This document shows, one piece after another, positions 43,210 through 52,266 of a stretch of DNA of 64,000 bases. A program made the position numbers and the translations under genes. The DNA lies in the NCBI RefSeq assembly GCF_900099645.1, contig NZ_FMTL01000002.1, positions 560,334 through 624,333 on the forward strand, read 5' to 3'. This DNA comes from Pseudomonas peli (GTDB taxonomy: Bacteria; Pseudomonadota; Gammaproteobacteria; Pseudomonadales; Pseudomonadaceae). Under the pieces are notes generated by a model. The model saw nothing but the letters and a program-made list of their open reading frames with translations. It was not told the DNA's origin and searched no databases. How positions within the stretch are numbered: position 1 is the first letter of the stretch; every line of letters begins with the position of its first letter.

Positions 43210-45790
43210 TGTGGCCGAGCTGCAAGCCCGTTGCCTGGAACTGGAACGGCAGAATGGCAAACTTCGGCAGATCAACAGCGCCCTGATCGAGCGGGTCGAG
43301 TCGGTGCATTCGCGCGGTGATGATGCCTACGCCGCGTTCCAGCATTCGGTGGTGCTGGCCGAGCAGGTGCGCGAGCGCACCGATGCCCTCAACCAGGCCA
43401 TGGCCGAGCTTAAATCCAGTAACCAGTTGCTCAGCGACGCGCGCCTGCGGGCGGAGACGGCTCACCAGCACCTGATCGATGCCATAGAAAGTATTTCCGA
43501 TGCCTTCGTGCTGTTTGATCGCGAACAACGCATCGTGCTGTTCAACAGCCGCTTCAAGTCGTTCTGGGCCGGCAGCCGGGCGCGGATCACCCCCGGCACG
43601 CGGCTGACCGAGATCAAGCGCCTGAGCAAGAGCACCGGCCTGGTGGTCGAGGAGCAGCGCGGCAATCGCGACGACAACATGCTCTACCGCCTGCAAGACG
43701 GGCGCTGGGTGCAGGTCAGCGAACGGCCGACTCGCGAGGGCGGGCTGGTGATCCTCTACACCGACATCACTGAGGTCAAACTCAACGAAACCATGCGCCG
43801 CGAGCAAGCCCTGGCGCAGAAGTCGCGGCTGTTGCAACGGGCCATGGACAACCTGTCCCAGGGCATGGCCATGGTCAATGCCGAGGGCCAACTGGAGTTG
43901 TGGAACCATCGTTTTCTCGACCTCTGCGGCCTGGCACCGATCAGTGCCCACCGGCCGTTTGCCGAGGTAATGGCCGAGAGTGAGCTGGAACTGCTGACGC
44001 CGGCCAGCCGCGATGCCAACGGCCGGCTGATTGCGGAACTGGAGTTGTGCCTGTTCGATGGTCGCATGCTGGAGGTGCGCACCCATCCGCTGCCCACTGG
44101 CGGCTTCGTCAACACCTTCACTGACATCACCGAGCGTCACCGCCATGCCAAGGCGCTGAGCGAAAGCGAGCGCTGGATTCGCCTGATCACCGACCATGTG
44201 CCAGCGCTGATTGCTTACCTCACGGCAGATCTGGTCTACCAGTTCACCAACAAGGTTTACGAGGAGTGGTACTGCTGGCCCCGTGACGCGATGCTCGGGC
44301 AAAACCTGCGGGTGGTGCACAGCGAAGAGCATTGCCGGCGGCTGGAGCCGTTTATCGAGCGGGCGCTGTCTGGCGAAAGCGTGACCTTTGAATTTGCCGA
44401 AACCAACCACCATGGCCAGGAGCGCTACATGCTGCGCTCCTACGTGCCCAACCGGCAGGCCAGCGGCGAGGTGGTTGGCATTTTTGTGCTGATCCGCGAC
44501 ATCACCGAACGCCGGCGTACCGCCGAAGCCCTGCATCAGGCCTACCAGCACCTGGAGCAGCGGGTGCGTGAACGCACTGCCGAACTGACCGATCTGAACA
44601 CCCAGCTGCGCCGCGAGATCGATGAGCGCACGCAGATGGAAGCCCGTCTGCGTGAGGCCAAAGGCGAGGCGGAGCAGGCCAACCTGTCGAAAACCAAGTT
44701 TCTAGCCGCCGTCAGTCATGACCTGTTGCAGCCGCTCAATGCGGCGCGGCTGTTTACCAGTGCGCTGCTGGAAAAACGCGACCTTGCCGGCAGTGCTGCC
44801 CTGGTGCGCAATGTCAGCAACTCGCTGGAGGATGTGGAAAGCCTACTCGGCACCCTGGTGGATATTTCCAAGCTCGACGCCGGGGTGATCAAGCCGGATA
44901 TTGCTCCGTTCGCGGTCGGCGAACTGTTGGAAAACCTGGCCGCTGAATACCACCAGATCGCCGGCAGCGAAGGTCTGCGCCTGGACTTCATTCCCAGTTC
45001 GGCACTGGTGCGCAGCGATATTCAGTTACTCGCGCGGATTCTGCGCAACCTGCTCAGCAATGCCATCCGTTACACCTCCAGCGGGCGCATTCTGCTGGGC
45101 TGTCGGCGGCGTCGGCAAAGCCTGTCGATCGAGGTCTGGGACACCGGTATCGGCATCGCCGATGACAAGCTCGGCGAGATCTTCCAGGAGTTCAAACGTG
45201 GTGATGTCAGCCACCGCAAGCAGGACCGTGGCCTGGGGCTGGGCCTGGCGATTGTCGAGAAGATCGCCCGCATGCTTGGCCACCGCATTCGCGTGGCGTC
45301 GCGCCAGGGCAAGGGTTCGATGTTCGCCATCGACGTGCCGCTGACCAGCCTCGCGCCGCGTGCCCGTACTGTGCAGGAAGCACCCAACCCGCTGGTGGAG
45401 CGGCTTAGCGGTTCGCGCATCTGGGTGCTGGATAACGATGCCGCCATCTGTGCCGGTATGCGCACGCTGCTGGAAGCCTGGGGCTGTCAGGTGGTGACGG
45501 CCTTGTCCGAAGAGGACCTGGCACGCCAGGTCGACAACTTCCATGCCGATGCCGACCTGCTGATCGCCGACTACCACCTCGATGACGACCACAACGGTGT
45601 TGATGCCGTGGCGCAGATCAACGCCCGTCGCAGCTCACCCTTGCCCGCGTTGATGATCACCGCCAACTACAGCAACGAACTCAAACAACAGATGCGTGAG
45701 CTGGGCCATACCCTGATGCACAAGCCGGTGCGACCGATGAAACTGAAGACGGCGATGAGTCATTTGCTGGATCGCGGCGCGGCTGGCTAG
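43148..45790 (+). CDS. nahK: NahK/ErcS' hybrid histidine kinase with PAS domains
   Basis: 880 aa from ATG at 43148, chosen for the GGAGAG seven bases upstream, inside the nosP 3' end. An N-terminal coiled-coil (about 20-110) is followed by three PAS-like domains (about 110-230, 235-350, 350-475), a coiled-coil connector, HisKA with the phospho-acceptor His524 (SHDLLQPLN), a HATPase domain (about 630-740) and a C-terminal receiver domain (about 755-875) with the DYHLDD acceptor region. Partner of NosP; signals to HptB and the GacS pathway in P. aeruginosa. Also linked to ethanol-oxidation control (ErcS'). Confidence 0.85.
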   Translation: MACTSTRPLPESPLAVLVAVDVAELQARCLELERQNGKLRQINSALIERVESVHSRGDDAYAAFQHSVVLAEQVRERTDALNQAMAELKSSNQLLSDARLRAETAHQHLIDAIESISDAFVLFDREQRIVLFNSRFKSFWAGSRARITPGTRLTEIKRLSKSTGLVVEEQRGNRDDNMLYRLQDGRWVQVSERPTREGGLVILYTDITEVKLNETMRREQALAQKSRLLQRAMDNLSQGMAMVNAEGQLELWNHRFLDLCGLAPISAHRPFAEVMAESELELLTPASRDANGRLIAELELCLFDGRMLEVRTHPLPTGGFVNTFTDITERHRHAKALSESERWIRLITDHVPALIAYLTADLVYQFTNKVYEEWYCWPRDAMLGQNLRVVHSEEHCRRLEPFIERALSGESVTFEFAETNHHGQERYMLRSYVPNRQASGEVVGIFVLIRDITERRRTAEALHQAYQHLEQRVRERTAELTDLNTQLRREIDERTQMEARLREAKGEAEQANLSKTKFLAAVSHDLLQPLNAARLFTSALLEKRDLAGSAALVRNVSNSLEDVESLLGTLVDISKLDAGVIKPDIAPFAVGELLENLAAEYHQIAGSEGLRLDFIPSSALVRSDIQLLARILRNLLSNAIRYTSSGRILLGCRRRRQSLSIEVWDTGIGIADDKLGEIFQEFKRGDVSHRKQDRGLGLGLAIVEKIARMLGHRIRVASRQGKGSMFAIDVPLTSLAPRARTVQEAPNPLVERLSGSRIWVLDNDAAICAGMRTLLEAWGCQVVTALSEEDLARQVDNFHADADLLIADYHLDDDHNGVDAVAQINARRSSPLPALMITANYSNELKQQMRELGHTLMHKPVRPMKLKTAMSHLLDRGAAG

Positions 45791-45815
45791 GGTTGGTTGC
45801 CGTTTCGTTCGTGGA

Positions 45816-45844
45816 TGCACCGGCCGGAAAAGCAGGCCGGTGCA
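45816..45844. terminator. Hairpin between convergent nahK and hydrolase genes
   Basis: Ten-base arms TGCACCGGCC and GGCCGGTGCA with a 9-base loop. No U-run, but the position between two convergent genes suggests shared termination. Confidence 0.6.
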
Positions 45845-45859
45845 TATCGCATCTGATGG

Positions 45860-46414
45860 TTACGCCAGATCACCGAGCAGGGCGTCGGTGGTGTCCACCT
45901 TGGCATAAGCGAACGCCAGTGCGGCCATATAGGCGGCGTGTACCTGGCTGGCCGGCACGCTCACCCCGTTGAACTCCAGGGCCAGGGTGGCGCAGGCGTC
46001 ATGCGCGACCGCACAGCTGTAACCGAAGTCATGTGCGGCGCGGGTTACGGCGTCGATGCACATGTGGCTCATGGCCCCGCAGATAAGCACCTGACTGGCT
46101 CCGGCCTGGTCGAGCACCTGTTTGAGCTCGGTATCACGAAAGCTGTTGATCTGCTGCTTGATCAGCACGGCCTCGCCCGGTTGCTCCTGCACCAGTGGGT
46201 AGACCTCGGCACCCTTGGAGCCTGGGGCGAAGAAGGGCGCATCGCTGCTGGCGAATACATGGCGCACGTGCACCACCGGCAAGCCCTTGGCGCGAAACGC
46301 GGTGAGCAGGCGTGCGGCATTGGCGGCGGCCGCTTCGCTGCCTTCGAGCTGCCATTTGCCACCTTGGAAATAGTCATTCTGCAGGTCGACGATGATCAGT
46401 GCTGTTTTAGACAT
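45860..46414 (-). CDS. Isochorismatase-like cysteine hydrolase
   Basis: 184 aa, one domain. The catalytic triad of this family is visible: Asp in IIVDLQNDY (about residue 10), Lys in VLIKQQINSF (about 86) and Cys in SHMCIDAVTRAA (about 118), with the cis-peptide region before it. Members hydrolyse isochorismate, nicotinamide or other amides; the substrate here is unknown. It matches the position of PA1977 in P. aeruginosa, between nahK and erbR. Confidence 0.85.
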   Translation of the reverse strand: MSKTALIIVDLQNDYFQGGKWQLEGSEAAAANAARLLTAFRAKGLPVVHVRHVFASSDAPFFAPGSKGAEVYPLVQEQPGEAVLIKQQINSFRDTELKQVLDQAGASQVLICGAMSHMCIDAVTRAAHDFGYSCAVAHDACATLALEFNGVSVPASQVHAAYMAALAFAYAKVDTTDALLGDLA

Positions 46415-46506
46415 GCGCTAAGCCTTGTAGTGAGAGCGTGAGGTGAGTAGTCGCTGGCGACTCGACGCCCTCCGTGGGCGTTGCCGCATATGGCTGTGGG
46501 TGCGGT

Positions 46507-47172
46507 TCAGCGGCGCAGATAAGCGGCGAAGTCGATATCCCCGGCCGAGAGAATGGCCTGTACCCGGTTGTGCACATTGAGCTTGCGCAGGATGGCCGAG
46601 ACGTGGGCCTTCACCGTGGTTTCGGCGATGTCCAGGCTGTAGGCGATCTGTTTGTTGGACTCGCCCTTGGTCATGCGTTCGAGTACCAGCAGCTGTTTGC
46701 GGGTCAGTGCCTGCAGCAGTTCCGGCGGGAAGCTGTGGTGGTCGGCGTGGCTGCGCTGCGAGCCGCTCTTCTGCGTGCGGATGATGTCCGGCGGCAGGTA
46801 GACGTTGCCGTTGAGAATCTGCTGGATGGCATCGGTCATCTGCGCCCGTGGCGAGGACTTGGTGATAAAACCGACCGCGCCGTAGGTAATCGCCTGCAGG
46901 ACGATCTGTTTGTCCTGCTCGGCCGAGACGATCACCACTGGAATGGTCGGCGCCTCGTTGCGCAGGTTAATCAGCCCGCCCAGGCCGTGCATGCCAGGCA
47001 TGTTCAGGTCGAGCAGGATCAGGTCGAGGTCGTCATGTTCCTGGGTCATTACCAGGGCGCTGTCGAGATCGGCAGTTTCCATGATGTTGCTGCCGGGGAA
47101 GCCGTCACTGATGACGTTGTGGATGGCTTCGCGAAACAGCGGGTGGTCATCGGCAATCAGAATTTTGTACAT
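46507..47172 (-). CDS. erbR: ErbR (AgmR), LuxR-type response regulator of PQQ-dependent alcohol oxidation
   Basis: 221 aa. Receiver domain (1-120) with acidic pocket DD (8-9), phosphorylation site Asp55 and conserved Lys; then a linker and a LuxR/GerE helix-turn-helix (about 150-210: [12 protein letters not shown] ... [16 protein letters not shown]). GAGG precedes the start. ErbR/AgmR activates the exa genes and PQQ genes in response to alcohols. Its gene follows the CXXCW-protein gene on the same strand. Confidence 0.9.
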   Translation of the reverse strand: MYKILIADDHPLFREAIHNVISDGFPGSNIMETADLDSALVMTQEHDDLDLILLDLNMPGMHGLGGLINLRNEAPTIPVVIVSAEQDKQIVLQAITYGAVGFITKSSPRAQMTDAIQQILNGNVYLPPDIIRTQKSGSQRSHADHHSFPPELLQALTRKQLLVLERMTKGESNKQIAYSLDIAETTVKAHVSAILRKLNVHNRVQAILSAGDIDFAAYLRR

Positions 47173-47227
47173 GGCCTTATCACCTCGTTGTTTTGATTAT
47201 GGTGGGGTTGCAGCCGTAACGCATGGT

Positions 47228-47773
47228 TTAACGCAGCAAGGGCAGTGGTTGTGCGGGTATCAGGGGCAGGCCGGCCTGTTGCCAGGCGTCGATGCCGTCA
47301 CGGTACCAGTACAGGTTGGTGTAACCCAGATGATGGGCGCGTTTTACCGCATTCCAGCCCAGCCAGCAGTCGGAGCGGCAGTAGAACACCAGCGGCCAGG
47401 CGCGATTGCCCTGGCTGGCCTGGGCCAGGCTGCGCTGGAAGTAATTCTGCCACTGCGGACTCAGCTCACCGTCGCCGGTATTGGCCAGCCACAGGCTGTT
47501 AGGCAGGTTGGCGTGCACTTCATCCTCGATGAACTGGCCGTGCAGCCATTGCTGGCGATAAACGTCGATCAGCCGAGTGCCAGGCTGTTCACGCAGCAAC
47601 TGCTGCAGGGCAACGGTGTCCAGGGTGCGTGCGTGTTCGTGGGTCAGCGGTGTGGGGCTGCGGTAATGGCTGAGGCGGTAGCCATCGGCAGAAAACAACG
47701 GGGTATCGGCCAGTACGGCGCTGGTCGGTAGCAGGCTGGCAAGCAATATCAGGGCCTTTGGCCAGTGTTTCAT
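47228..47773 (-). CDS. Rhodanese-like protein of the PQQ catabolism CXXCW family
   Basis: 181 aa with a signal peptide (about 1-22). The fold is rhodanese-like, with Cys132 and Cys136-Trp137 in the FYCRSDCWLGWNA segment that names the family (TIGR03865-type), and a later YWYRDGxxAW motif. Found only next to PQQ-dependent alcohol dehydrogenase genes; the role may be in redox or sulfur handling in the periplasm. Upstream lies the motif at 47857-47870. Confidence 0.85.
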   Translation of the reverse strand: MKHWPKALILLASLLPTSAVLADTPLFSADGYRLSHYRSPTPLTHEHARTLDTVALQQLLREQPGTRLIDVYRQQWLHGQFIEDEVHANLPNSLWLANTGDGELSPQWQNYFQRSLAQASQGNRAWPLVFYCRSDCWLGWNAVKRAHHLGYTNLYWYRDGIDAWQQAGLPLIPAQPLPLLR

Positions 47774-47856
47774 CGCCTTTGTTCTCGATTCTTTTTATGG
47801 ATCTATTACAGGGCAATGCCGATGCTTTGGGAATTCTACGTTGGAGATGAAAACCA

Positions 47857-47870
47857 GTACCAAAGTAGTA
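47857..47870. promoter_or_regulatory. PQQ-locus motif, copy before the CXXCW gene
   Basis: GTACCAAAGTAGTA, followed by G, matches the motif with two changes from the consensus. It lies 84 bp before the start of the CXXCW/erbR genes, downstream of the ABC permease stop. Confidence 0.45.
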
Positions 47871-47893
47871 GATATGCGTGGTGCCTGATATGC

Positions 47894-48685
47894 CTAGCTG
47901 CCTTTGCGCAGGGCTGCATGTTGCGGGTTGAAGGTCAGCACCGCGAGCGCTGCGAACAGCAGGGTTAGGCCCAGACATACGGCCAACGCCAGGGGGCTGA
48001 AGCGCAGGTAGAGGGCAAAGCGCACCAGTTCCACGGCATGGGTGAAGGGGTTGAGGGCGCACAGCCAGTACAGCCACTCGCTGGCCTCGCGCATCTTCCA
48101 CAACGGATAGAGCGCTGATGAGAGGAAAAACAGCGGGAAGATGACGAAATTCATCACCCCGGCGAAGTTTTCCAACTGGCGGATGCCATTGGACAGCAGC
48201 AGGCCGAGGGCGCTGAGCAGCAGAGCCACCAGCAGCAACGCCGGCAGCGCAGCGAGCAGGCCCCAGACGGGCGGTTGCACGCCGTAGAACCAGGCAATGG
48301 CGAGAAAGGCGTACACCTGCAGCAGTGAGATCAGGGCAATCGCCAGCAGTTTGCTGGCAAGTAGAAAGGCCCGTGGCAGTGGGCTGGTCAGCAGCACACG
48401 CATGCTGCCCATTTCGCGGTCGTAGACCATCGACAGAGAACCCTGCATGCCGTTGAACAGCAGGATCATACAGGCCAGCCCCGGCACGATATAGGTTTCG
48501 TAGGTGATGTAGGTGTCGTAGGGCGCGATGATGGCGATGCCCAGCGCCGCGCGAAAGCCAGCGGCGAACACCAGCAGCCACAGCAATGGCCGCACCAGAG
48601 CGCTGAAGAAGCGGCTGCGCTGCAGCACGAAACGCAGCCATTCGCGTTGCACGATGCCTTGCAGGCAATACCAGTAGGCATTCAT
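47894..48685 (-). CDS. ABC-2 type permease of the PQQ locus
   Basis: 263 aa, six hydrophobic segments, ABC-2 membrane pattern with the conserved LNPFTHAVELVRFALY region near the C-terminus. Its ATG (48685) overlaps the ATPase stop (ATGA). Together they form an exporter always found next to PQQ-dependent ethanol dehydrogenases; substrate unknown, possibly an aldehyde, a lipid or a maturation factor. Confidence 0.85.
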   Translation of the reverse strand: MNAYWYCLQGIVQREWLRFVLQRSRFFSALVRPLLWLLVFAAGFRAALGIAIIAPYDTYITYETYIVPGLACMILLFNGMQGSLSMVYDREMGSMRVLLTSPLPRAFLLASKLLAIALISLLQVYAFLAIAWFYGVQPPVWGLLAALPALLLVALLLSALGLLLSNGIRQLENFAGVMNFVIFPLFFLSSALYPLWKMREASEWLYWLCALNPFTHAVELVRFALYLRFSPLALAVCLGLTLLFAALAVLTFNPQHAALRKGS

Positions 48686-49416
48686 CGACCAACCTCCATC
48701 GGTTGTGGTGCTGGCGCAGTGAGTCGGTTGAAGCTGGCGGCCAGATCATCACCCAGTTCGCCGGCTGGGCCCTGGGCGACCAGGCGGCTGCGGTTGAGAA
48801 CCAGCAGGTCGTCGCCCGTCGCTATTTCATCGAGCAGGTGGGTGGTCCACAGCACCGCCAGTTGCTGTTCGCTGCACAGCGTGCGCACATGCTGGTTCAG
48901 CGCCAGACGGCTGGCCGGGTCGAGGCCGACGCTGGCTTCATCAAGCAGCAGCAGGCGTGGCCGATGCAGCAGGGCGCGGGCTATCTCGACGCGACGGCGG
49001 TGGCCACCATTCAGCGCGCGGATCTTCTCGTGGCGGCGTTCGCCGAGTTGCTGGCGGGCCAGTTCCTCGTCGATGCGCGCGCCGGCTTCGCGTTTGCCCA
49101 GACCATGCAGCGCGGCGTGGTAGGCGAGGTTCTGCTGCACCGACAGGTCCAGGTCCAGGGTGCTCTGCTGGAACACCACACCCAGTTGGCGCAATGCCTG
49201 GCGCGGCTCGCAGCGCAGGCTGTGGCCGAAGATGTGGATGTCGCCGTGTTGCAGGTCATAAAGCCGGGTGAGCAGGGCGATCAGCGTCGACTTGCCCGCA
49301 CCGTTAGGCCCCAGCAGTGCGCTGAAGCTGCCCGCCGCTACATTGAAGCCGACCTCCTGTAACGCCTGGCGTGGGCCGTAGGCGAAGCTCACGCCCTGTA
49401 CCTGGAGTGCACTCAT
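48682..49416 (-). CDS. ABC transporter ATP-binding protein of the PQQ locus
   Basis: 244 aa from ATG at 49416, which overlaps the propeller-gene stop (ATGA). Walker A GPNGAGKST, Q-loop FQQSTLD, signature LNGGHRRR (a variant of LSGGQ with His), Walker B LLLLDEAS and an H-loop in TTHLLDE are all in place. Pairs with the permease. Four genes (50378 to 47894) are linked by ATGA overlaps or short gaps, so one operon. Confidence 0.85.
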   Translation of the reverse strand: MSALQVQGVSFAYGPRQALQEVGFNVAAGSFSALLGPNGAGKSTLIALLTRLYDLQHGDIHIFGHSLRCEPRQALRQLGVVFQQSTLDLDLSVQQNLAYHAALHGLGKREAGARIDEELARQQLGERRHEKIRALNGGHRRRVEIARALLHRPRLLLLDEASVGLDPASRLALNQHVRTLCSEQQLAVLWTTHLLDEIATGDDLLVLNRSRLVAQGPAGELGDDLAASFNRLTAPAPQPMEVGR

Positions 49417-50378
49417 GGCGTGACAACCACGCCCCAAGGGTAGCGGCCGACCTTGATCGACTTGGTCACCTTGAGGCTGTCGACATCGATCACCGACACA
49501 TCACCGCTGACCCCGTTGGTGGTCAGCAGGCGTTTTTGATCTGGAGTCAACGCCATATGCCAGACACGGCGGCCGACCAGCAGGTAATCGAGCACCTCAT
49601 AGGTTTTGGCATCGACCACGGCCACATGGTTGGCCGGGCCGAGGGCGACAAAGGCGTACTTGCCATCGTCGCTCAGCTTGACCCCGACCGGCTGGACCTT
49701 GTCCGGGTGCACGCCCTTGATCTGGAAGTTCAGCACCTTCTCGATCTGCCGGCTGGCCACATCGATCACGCTGACTGTGCCGCCGATCTCGGCTGAAGCC
49801 CACAGGCGTTTGCCGGTCTTGTCGAATTCGACATGGCGGGGGCGTTGATCGACCAGGGTGTTGTCCACCAACTGCTGGGTGCTGGTATCGATCCAGTGCA
49901 GCATGTTGGTGGTTTCGCTGGTGTTGACCGCCCATTTGCCATCGGGGCTGACAGCCATGCCTTCCGGCTCGACGCCGACGTCGATCTGCGCCAGCACTTC
50001 GTCGCTCTGGGTGTCGACCACGGTCACCAGTGCATCGTCCTCGTTGGAGATGTACAGCCAGCGGTCGTTGGGGTGCAGGGCGAACTGCTCGGGGTCGGCG
50101 CCCGAGGGTAGTTCCTTGATTATGGTGCGGGTGGCCAGGTCCATCACCTGTACCCGGTCCGAGTCGCTGGCGCAGATGTACAGCAGCTTGTTGTCGGAAG
50201 ACAGCAGCAGGCCGCGCGGCCGCATGCCTACTTCAAGGGTGGCGGTGACCTCAAGGCTGTCCAGATCAATCACGCTGATGCTGTCGTCTTTCTCGTTGGA
50301 CACATAGGCGGTGGCCGCCAGGGCGGTGTGGCTGGTCAGGCCAAGGGCAATGGCGCAGGCAAGGTGAGTCAGGCGCAT
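49413..50378 (-). CDS. YVTN beta-propeller protein of the PQQ locus
   Basis: 321 aa with a signal peptide (about 1-22) and seven repeats of about 42 residues with YVSN/YISN, SVIDLDSLEV and RPRGLLLSSDNKLLY-like sequence, as in the TIGR03866 family linked to PQQ alcohol dehydrogenases. It should form a periplasmic propeller, perhaps binding the same ligand as the neighbouring binding protein or the ABC exporter. GAGG is found before the start. Confidence 0.85.
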   Translation of the reverse strand: MRLTHLACAIALGLTSHTALAATAYVSNEKDDSISVIDLDSLEVTATLEVGMRPRGLLLSSDNKLLYICASDSDRVQVMDLATRTIIKELPSGADPEQFALHPNDRWLYISNEDDALVTVVDTQSDEVLAQIDVGVEPEGMAVSPDGKWAVNTSETTNMLHWIDTSTQQLVDNTLVDQRPRHVEFDKTGKRLWASAEIGGTVSVIDVASRQIEKVLNFQIKGVHPDKVQPVGVKLSDDGKYAFVALGPANHVAVVDAKTYEVLDYLLVGRRVWHMALTPDQKRLLTTNGVSGDVSVIDVDSLKVTKSIKVGRYPWGVVVTP

Positions 50379-50421
50379 GGGGTTGATCCTCTTGTTGTTT
50401 TGGGCTGCAAGTTGTGTGGGT

Positions 50422-50476
50422 GGTGCGCGCGGCGCACCCTACGGTTCTACGCGCGGTAGGGTGAACCGCGCGCACC
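50422..50476. repeat. REP-like inverted repeat pair
   Basis: GGTGCGCGCGGCGCACCCTAC (50422-50442) and an inverted GGTAGGGTGAACCGCGCGCACC (50455-50476) form a BIME-like structure between the propeller gene and the binding-protein gene. Related units are at 54977 and 60778-60867. Confidence 0.8.
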
Positions 50477-50477
50477 A

Positions 50478-51671
50478 TCAATTACTGTTGCCTGCCAGAT
50501 CGCAGCTCACTTCCGGCCGGTCATAGCCGAGGCTGTCCATTTCGTTGTTGGGGTGCAGAAAACCATCCTGTGGCGAGGTGCTGACCAGCGCGCGTGGCTG
50601 TACCAACGGGATTGGTTGGCGCAGTTCGCCGTTCCACGGGCGGAAGCTCAGCTTGCGACCCTTGAAACCATCGAGCGGCAGCTGCTCGCTCAAGGCCAGG
50701 GTGCGGATTGCCTGGGCGTCGTTCTGGCGCAGTTTGGTCACCGCGGCGGCAATGCTGCGCACGGCCATCCAGGCGGCGAAATCGCGGTCGTTCATCCAGC
50801 GCTGGGCGTGGGCCTCGAAGCGTTTCTGCAACTGCGCGGCACCGAAGGTTTCCACGGTCTTGTGCCAGGCAGTCGGGATCAGGCCCTGGGTGCCGGCCAC
50901 CGGGCGCGGGTACCAGGTGTTGTAGGGCAGGTACTCGCCGAAGTCGCCACGCTCGTCGGCCACCAGCACCACGTCGTATTCCGCCGTCTGGGTGAACAGC
51001 GGCATTTCCGCCTGGGCGCTGCGGCGCTGGTCGTTGTCGAAGCTCCATGGCTTCTCGGCGACGATCTTGTGGCCGAAGCGTTTGGCGGAGCGCTTGAGCG
51101 CGGCGGCGTAGGCGATATCGTCCTCGGTGCTGCCGGTCACCAGCAGCCAGCGCGTCCATTTGCGCACGGCGAGAAACTGCGCCAAGGCATCGGCGAGCAT
51201 GGTGCGGCTGGGCAGGGTGTGCAGCACATTGTTCAGGCACTGGCTGTGGCGCAGGCTGTCGTCGGCGCTGCCGGCATTGAGCAGCAGGCTGTCGGGCAGC
51301 GCCTGGCTGAGTTGGCGCAGGGTTGCTGTCGGCGCATTGACCACGAACAGGCGCAGGCCCTGTGCGTGCAGTTCACGAGCTGCAGCCAGCAGGCTGTCGT
51401 TGTCGCCTCGTTCGGCTACGTCGAGCTGGTAACTGTGCTTGAGAAAACGCCCAGTGCTGTTGCTGTCGATAATCGCCAGCTCGGCCCCGCGCAGGCCGGT
51501 ATCGGCCGGCTCGGGGATGACGTTGGACAGCACCGGGCCGGTTGCCGGGGTGTAACCCAGGTAAGCGATACGCACCTGCAAGGTGTCGGTTGTCGGGCTG
51601 GCCAGGCAGGGCGTTGCCAGGCTGCACAACGCGGCGGCGCAGAGCATGAGGGGGTGGCTGATCCGACGCAT
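50478..51671 (-). CDS. PQQ-locus ABC-type substrate-binding protein (TIGR03863-like)
   Basis: 397 aa from ATG at 51671 (AGGAG upstream); a longer frame from 51734 is rejected. Signal peptide about 1-25, then a Peripla_BP_6-like bilobal fold with a VRIAYLGYTPATG start and the conserved WPRPVAGTQGL-like hinge. Located between the propeller gene and divergent eraS genes, as in other PQQ-ADH loci. Possibly senses a substrate for the ABC exporter. Confidence 0.8.
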   Translation of the reverse strand: MRRISHPLMLCAAALCSLATPCLASPTTDTLQVRIAYLGYTPATGPVLSNVIPEPADTGLRGAELAIIDSNSTGRFLKHSYQLDVAERGDNDSLLAAARELHAQGLRLFVVNAPTATLRQLSQALPDSLLLNAGSADDSLRHSQCLNNVLHTLPSRTMLADALAQFLAVRKWTRWLLVTGSTEDDIAYAAALKRSAKRFGHKIVAEKPWSFDNDQRRSAQAEMPLFTQTAEYDVVLVADERGDFGEYLPYNTWYPRPVAGTQGLIPTAWHKTVETFGAAQLQKRFEAHAQRWMNDRDFAAWMAVRSIAAAVTKLRQNDAQAIRTLALSEQLPLDGFKGRKLSFRPWNGELRQPIPLVQPRALVSTSPQDGFLHPNNEMDSLGYDRPEVSCDLAGNSN

Positions 51672-51749
51672 GGGCAACTCCTGGATAGGTGTTGCCAGCA
51701 TAGGAACAGCCCGGTATTCGGGAAATATGCCCAAAGTACCAGTACGCCA

Positions 51750-51763
51750 GTACCAAGGTAGTA
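51750..51763. promoter_or_regulatory. PQQ-locus motif, copy between divergent genes at 51.7 kb
   Basis: GTACCAAGGTAGTA, 65 bp before the 51828 start and 79 bp before the binding-protein start on the other strand, so it could serve either or both. A half-match (AAAGTACC) lies just to its left. Confidence 0.5.
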
Positions 51764-51827
51764 AGTCGGCGGGTGCGTCAGCGTTTTAGGATGATCCCAT
51801 CCCATAAAACAAGAACAGGTACCCTCC

Positions 51828-52265
51828 ATGAGCACGCTCAAAACACTCGCCCTGGCGCTGATTCTGCTGAGCAGCCTGATCGGTTTTGACAACATTTATG
51901 CGGCCGGCGACCTGACCCGTCGCACCGAGAAACTGCCGGATCTGCTGCTGGGCAGCGAAGCCAGCGATTACAGCCTGTCGCAAAGCGAATACCAGCTGGA
52001 AACTGGCAAGGCCTACCAACTGAAGATCATCGCCAGCGGGCTGAAGGAGTACGCCTTCCAGGCTCCGGAATTCGCCACCTCGATCTACCTGCGCAAGGTT
52101 GAAGCCGGTGGCGTGGAGATCAAGGCCATCACCCTTACCGAACTGGAGTTTGAGGAAGCCGGCGAGGCGGAGATCTTCTTCGTACCGATCAAGCCCGGCA
52201 CGTTCCGTTTCTATGCCAAGGGCCTGGAAGGCAAGGGCATGCTCGGTCATTTCGTGGTCAAGTAA
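51828..52265 (+). CDS. Small secreted protein before eraS, unknown
   Basis: 145 aa with a signal peptide (about 1-25). The mature part is beta-rich, and its end (EIFFVPIKPGTFRFYAKGLEGKG then GHFVV) resembles the last strands of cupredoxins, but the copper Cys and one His are not present. It is probably a cupredoxin-like fold without the metal site. Two bases separate its stop from the eraS start codon, so it shares the operon. Confidence 0.65.
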   Translation: MSTLKTLALALILLSSLIGFDNIYAAGDLTRRTEKLPDLLLGSEASDYSLSQSEYQLETGKAYQLKIIASGLKEYAFQAPEFATSIYLRKVEAGGVEIKAITLTELEFEEAGEAEIFFVPIKPGTFRFYAKGLEGKGMLGHFVVK

Positions 52266-52266
52266 C

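Noticed and set aside
43172..44551. 459-codon minus-strand frame opposite nahK
   Set aside because: Antisense shadow; nahK shows intact kinase motifs in the other direction.
47589..48752. 387-codon minus-strand frame across the ABC permease
   Set aside because: Out-of-frame shadow of the permease and neighbouring genes, with Arg/Pro-rich composition.
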